From Syntrophobacteria bacterium (GTDB lineage Bacteria; Desulfobacterota; Syntrophobacteria; JARFUL01), in the NCBI GenBank assembly GCA_029289015.1, contig JARFUL010000030.1, positions 1 through 8,309 of the forward strand: 8,309 nucleotides of DNA. The letters are read 5' to 3'. The notes below the pieces were generated by a model. The model was given only the letters and a program-made list of their open reading frames with translations. It had not been told where the DNA came from and made no database searches. Within the stretch, counting starts at the first letter, position 1, and each line of letters opens with the position of its first letter. Position numbers and translations under genes: made by a program. This document shows positions 4,796 to 8,309 of this stretch, piece after piece.

Positions 4796-7609
4796 ATGGA
4801 CTATCGCAAGACCCTGAACCTGCCCAAGACCGAGTTTCCCATGAAGGCGAATCTGCCCAAGAGGGAGCCCGAGATTCTGGCCCGCTGGGACGAAATGGGG
4901 CTGTACAATCTCCTGAGGGAACTCTCCTCCGGCAGGACCAAATACATCCTCCACGACGGCCCTCCCTATGCCAACGGGCATATCCACCTCGGCACCGCGC
5001 TCAACAAGATCCTCAAGGACATCATAGTGAAGTCCAAGCAGATGGGCGGCTTCGACGCGGTCTACGTCCCCGGCTGGGACTGCCACGGCCTTCCCATAGA
5101 GCACCAGGTGGACAAGGAGCTGGGCGAGGCCAAGCTCTCCATGACGGTCTCCGAGGTGCGCAAGAGGTGCAGGGCCTACGCTGAGAAGTTCATAGACATC
5201 CAGAGGGAGGAGTTCAAGAGGCTGGGCGTGCTCGGGGAGTGGGACAACCCCTACCTCACCATGAAGCACGCGTACCAGGCGGACATCGCGAGGGAGCTGG
5301 GCAGGTTCTTCGCCACCGGCGCGGTCTACCGGGACAAGAAGCCGGTCTACTGGTGCTCCTCCTGCCAGACCGCGCTGGCCGAGGCGGAGGTGGAGTATCA
5401 CGATCACTCCTCCCCTTCCATATTCGTGAAGTTCGCGCTGAAGAGCCCCCCGGAGCTCTTTCTCTATGAAAATACCCGGAACCTGGTTGACGATTTCCCG
5501 GGCCGCGACGTCTACTTCCTCATCTGGACCACCACCCCGTGGACCATCCCCGCGAACCTAGCGGTCGCGGTGAACCCGGAGTTCACCTATGCCGCGGTGG
5601 AAGCGGAAGGAGAGGTCTGGGTCATGGCCTCCCTCCTCGCGAGCCCGCTCATGGGCCACTTCGGGATCGAGGATTTCAAGATTTTAAAGGAGTACCGGGG
5701 CGAGGAGCTCCTGGGCTCGGTTCTGGTTCATCCCATCTACGGCCGGGACTCCGTGGTGGTGCCCGGAGACTACGTGACCCTGTCCGACGGCACCGGGCTG
5801 GTGCACACCGCGCCCGGGCACGGCCGGGAGGACTACGAGACCGGCCTCGCGTTCGGACTCGACATCTTCTCGCCGGTGGACGACCAGGGCAGGTTCACCG
5901 ATGAGGTGGATTTCTTCGCGGGCCAGCCCGTGTTCGAGGCCAACCCCAAGGTGAACGCGAAGCTGAGGGAGTTCGGCCGCCTCATCAAGGAGGAGGCCAT
6001 CACCCACTCCTACCCCCACTGCTGGCGCTGCAAGGAGCCGGTCATCTTCAGGGCCACCAAGCAGTGGTTCATCGCGATGGACAAGGCAGAGCTGAGGCAG
6101 AGGGCCCTTGACGCGATAGAGAACCAGGTCACCTGGATCCCCAAGTGGGGCATGGAGCGCATCCACTCAATGATCGAGAAAAGGCCGGACTGGTGCATAT
6201 CCAGGCAGCGGGCCTGGGGCGTGCCCATAGTGGCCTTCTTCTGCGGCGACTGCGGCCATGCCATTACCGACAAAGGGATAGTGGACCACGTTTGCGAGCT
6301 GTTCGAAGAGAAGGGCGCGGACCCCTGGTTCGAGCTCCCCGCAAAAGAGCTTTTGCCCGAAGGGTATACCTGCCCCGAGTGCCGCGGCTCGTCCCTCACC
6401 AAGGAGACGGACATCCTGGACGTGTGGTTCGACTCCGGGGTGAGCTGGGCCGCGGTGCTGGAGAAGCGGGATTCCCTCACCTTCCCCTGCGACATGTACC
6501 TCGAGGGGTCCGACCAGCACCGGGGCTGGTTCCACTCCTCCCTTTTAGCCTCCATAGGCACCAGAGGCGTCCCTCCCTACAGGACCGTGCTCACCCACGG
6601 GTTCGTGGTGGACGGCGAGGGCAGGAAGATGTCCAAGTCGCTGGGCAACATCATCGCGCCCCAGAAGGTGATTAATAGGTACGGCGCGGAGGTTCTGAGG
6701 CTCTGGGTCGCGTCGGAGGACTACAGGGACGACATCCGCATCTCCGACGAGATACTGAAGAGGCTCTCCGAGGCCTACCGGCGCATCCGGAACACCTGCC
6801 GGTTCATCCTGGGGAACCTCTACGACTTCCGCCCCGGGGAGAACTTCGTGGACCCAGGCGAGATGGAGCCGCTGGAGCACTACGCGCTCTCCCTGCTGGG
6901 GGAGCTGAAGAGGGAGGTGATGGCCGCGTACCACCGGTTCGAGTTCCACAGGGTCTTCCACCGGATCCACAACTTCTGCGTGGTGGATCTCAGCGCGTTC
7001 TACCTCGACATACTGAAGGACAGGCTCTACACGTCGCGCCCGGGCTCCAGGGTGCGGCGCTCCGCGCAGTCCGCGCTCTTTGTCATTCTAAAGGAGCTGG
7101 CCCTCATGATGGCCCCGGTCCTCTCCTTCACCGCGGAGGAGGTCTGGGACCATCTCCCGGACTTCCCGGGCAAGAAGAGCTCGGTCCACCTCGAGGAGCT
7201 GAAAGAGGAGTCTTATGACCTGGACCCCTCCGGGGTGCAGGGCTGGCAGGCCATTCGGGACGTGCGCAACGAGGCGCTCAAGCCCATGGAGGACGCTAGG
7301 AAGGCCAAGGCCATAGGGCACAGCCTGGACGCGGCGGTGACCATCCGCGTCCCCGACGGCCTGTGGGAAGGGCTGGAAAACAGGGGGGAAGACCTTAAGA
7401 CCGCGCTCATCGTCTCCCGGGTGAACCTGGTGAAGGGCGAGATCGAGGGCGGCTGGAACTCCGGGGCCATCGAAGGGCTGAGCGTCAAGGTAACAAGGGC
7501 CGAGGCAGACAAGTGCGAGCGGTGCTGGATGCTCCACGAGTCCGTGGGCCAGGTGGCCGGGCACCCCACCCTGTGCAGCCGCTGCTTCGGCGTGATTGAA
7601 GGGTCTTGA
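4796..7609 (+). CDS. ileS: isoleucyl-tRNA synthetase
   Basis: A 937-residue class I aminoacyl-tRNA synthetase that charges tRNA-Ile in the cytoplasm. The HIGH-type motif is HIHLG at 62-66 within [10 protein letters not shown], and KMSKS is at 611-615. The CP1 editing domain, which removes misactivated valine, is recognisable by WTTTPW (244-249) and GHGREDY (341-347), where Asp346 corresponds to the conserved editing Asp. A CxxC pair at Cys483/486 and Cys526/529 suggests a metal site in the catalytic part, just before DVWFDSG (542-548). The C-terminus carries the usual IleRS zinc finger, with Cys907, Cys910, Cys927 and Cys930. Length and motif order match the bacterial type with the C-terminal zinc finger, not the eukaryote-like type linked to mupirocin resistance. 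The ATG is supported by GGAGGT at 4781-4786, about 10 bases upstream. The stop overlaps the lspA start. Confidence 0.98.
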   Translation: MDYRKTLNLPKTEFPMKANLPKREPEILARWDEMGLYNLLRELSSGRTKYILHDGPPYANGHIHLGTALNKILKDIIVKSKQMGGFDAVYVPGWDCHGLPIEHQVDKELGEAKLSMTVSEVRKRCRAYAEKFIDIQREEFKRLGVLGEWDNPYLTMKHAYQADIARELGRFFATGAVYRDKKPVYWCSSCQTALAEAEVEYHDHSSPSIFVKFALKSPPELFLYENTRNLVDDFPGRDVYFLIWTTTPWTIPANLAVAVNPEFTYAAVEAEGEVWVMASLLASPLMGHFGIEDFKILKEYRGEELLGSVLVHPIYGRDSVVVPGDYVTLSDGTGLVHTAPGHGREDYETGLAFGLDIFSPVDDQGRFTDEVDFFAGQPVFEANPKVNAKLREFGRLIKEEAITHSYPHCWRCKEPVIFRATKQWFIAMDKAELRQRALDAIENQVTWIPKWGMERIHSMIEKRPDWCISRQRAWGVPIVAFFCGDCGHAITDKGIVDHVCELFEEKGADPWFELPAKELLPEGYTCPECRGSSLTKETDILDVWFDSGVSWAAVLEKRDSLTFPCDMYLEGSDQHRGWFHSSLLASIGTRGVPPYRTVLTHGFVVDGEGRKMSKSLGNIIAPQKVINRYGAEVLRLWVASEDYRDDIRISDEILKRLSEAYRRIRNTCRFILGNLYDFRPGENFVDPGEMEPLEHYALSLLGELKREVMAAYHRFEFHRVFHRIHNFCVVDLSAFYLDILKDRLYTSRPGSRVRRSAQSALFVILKELALMMAPVLSFTAEEVWDHLPDFPGKKSSVHLEELKEESYDLDPSGVQGWQAIRDVRNEALKPMEDARKAKAIGHSLDAAVTIRVPDGLWEGLENRGEDLKTALIVSRVNLVKGEIEGGWNSGAIEGLSVKVTRAEADKCERCWMLHESVGQVAGHPTLCSRCFGVIEGS

Positions 7610-8103
7610 GGTCCATTCCCCGGAAATACACCGCGTTTCTATTTCCCGCGGTGCTTGTGCTCGCGGCCGACCTCGCGACCAAGCGCTGGGCTGTAGATGC
7701 CCTCGCGCTGGGGCCCAAGGAGGTGATCCGGGGGTTCTTCTCCCTGTCCCTCGCGTTCAACGAGGGCGGCGCGTGGGGCTTTCTCGCCCGGTGGGACTCA
7801 CCTGCCAGGAACCTCTTCTTCATCGGCGCGTCCGCGCTTGCCGGCGCGGTGATCCTCTACATGCTGATCAAGTCTCCCGGGGAGTCTGTGGATGAGCCCG
7901 CGGCGTGGGGCCTAATATACGCCGGCGCGATAGGGAACGTGGTGGACAGGCTCTGCATGGGCAAGGTGGTGGACTTCCTCCTCGTCTACTACAAACGGTT
8001 CTACTGGCCCACCTTCAACGTTGCGGACTCCGGCATCACCGTGGGAGCGATTCTCCTTGTCTTATTGGTGCTCTTAAAGAGGGACGGGGAAAAGATACAG
8101 TGA
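7606..8103 (+). CDS. lspA: lipoprotein signal peptidase (signal peptidase II)
   Basis: A 165-residue inner-membrane aspartyl protease that cleaves the signal peptide of prolipoproteins after lipid modification by Lgt. Four membrane segments are visible at about 8-22, 70-88, 98-113 and 143-157. Family motifs are DLATK (22-26), NEGGAWGF (52-59), GNVVDR (110-115) with VVDF (121-124), and FNVAD (137-141). The catalytic dyad is Asp123 and Asp141, and the length is normal. The start is TTG at 7606, the only usable start because the frame is closed by a stop at 7597-7599. TTG shares TG with the ileS TGA, a four-base TTGA overlap. The nearby GAAGGG (7598-7603) is very close, so initiation probably depends on ribosomes ending ileS. 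The gene ends in a double stop, TGATAG. It implies a pool of lipoproteins elsewhere in the genome; none is seen here. Confidence 0.97.
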   Translation: MRSIPRKYTAFLFPAVLVLAADLATKRWAVDALALGPKEVIRGFFSLSLAFNEGGAWGFLARWDSPARNLFFIGASALAGAVILYMLIKSPGESVDEPAAWGLIYAGAIGNVVDRLCMGKVVDFLLVYYKRFYWPTFNVADSGITVGAILLVLLVLLKRDGEKIQ

Positions 8104-8208
8104 TAGAAAAGGCTTCAATATTTAACCAGATTTGCTAACTCCTTCCAATCCATTCTCCATTTTCGTTAAAGTTTAGAACCTTCATAACCGCAAGCATTCC
8201 AAATAGAG
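8104..8208. other. AT-rich intergenic stretch
   Basis: Composition changes abruptly to AT-rich right after the lspA stop. I see no clear hairpin terminator for lspA. On the minus strand short frames read like protein fragments: one ends at the TAG at 8124-8126 and another at the TGA at 8113-8115. They may be decayed extensions of the leftward gene to the right, but none has a supported start. Confidence 0.4.
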
Positions 8209-8309
8209 TCAAACCAAGTTTTCAAAATCTTTTAAAAACTCTATCTTTTCCTCATCTGTCCACTTAGTTGGCAGTCTTCTCTTATATTCGATTTTCTTTA
8301 CCTCTAAAA
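8209..8309 (-). CDS. C-terminal end of an unidentified leftward gene (partial)
   Basis: A leftward frame enters from the right edge and stops at TGA 8211-8209, giving about 32 residues. It is highly charged, with many Lys and Glu, and contains RLPTKWTDEEKIEFLKDFE. The W-T-x-E-E start of a helix recalls the beginning of Myb/SANT-like DNA-binding helices, but the piece is too short to assign. Codons are AT-rich (AAA, GAA, TTT, TTA), unlike every other gene in the window, so it may be acquired. It converges on lspA. Because other minus-strand frames beyond the stop also look coding, it could be a frameshifted gene. Confidence 0.4.
   Translation of the reverse strand, partial: LEVKKIEYKRRLPTKWTDEEKIEFLKDFENLV

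Overview
The window is a GC-rich bacterial chromosome segment. Four convincing full-length genes and one small secreted protein gene all read rightward, and they fill positions 306 to 8103. The ileS-lspA pair (isoleucyl-tRNA synthetase, then lipoprotein signal peptidase) implies a diderm bacterium with lipoproteins. The high GC content, heavy use of AGG for arginine, and gene style would suit a deltaproteobacterium/Desulfobacterota or a similar lineage. That placement is an impression, not a result.

Left part (1-2000): positions 1-118 may hold the 5' end of a leftward gene, but this is weak. I see nothing I can name in 119-245. A promoter-like element (246-275) precedes a small secreted protein (306-572) carrying two copies of a KAG-WDP motif spaced exactly 25 codons apart. 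Next, 37 bp downstream, is a PP-loop ATPase-fold protein (about 610-1974) with a C-terminal cysteine cluster. It resembles the MurL (muramoyl-dipeptide glutamate epimerase) group in motif layout, but its substrate is unknown.

Centre (2000-4690): an extended -10 promoter and a strong GC hairpin lead into the most unusual gene here. It encodes an 836-residue protein made of two complete malic enzyme modules in tandem. The two copies have decayed in opposite halves. Copy 1 keeps the canonical catalytic-tyrosine loop but has lost the malate-binding asparagines and other C-terminal-half motifs. Copy 2 keeps the metal, nucleotide and malate motifs but has a rewritten tyrosine loop. In at least one small bacterial malic enzyme the catalytic tyrosine is donated across the dimer. 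The fusion may therefore be a built-in asymmetric dimer with one complete composite site.

Right part (4690-8103): a leader with a terminator-like element and a promoter-like element precedes ileS. The ileS stop codon overlaps the TTG start of lspA, so the two genes are probably translationally coupled. After 8103 the sequence turns abruptly AT-rich and holds the C-terminal end of an unidentified leftward gene. This suggests a boundary with accessory or acquired DNA.
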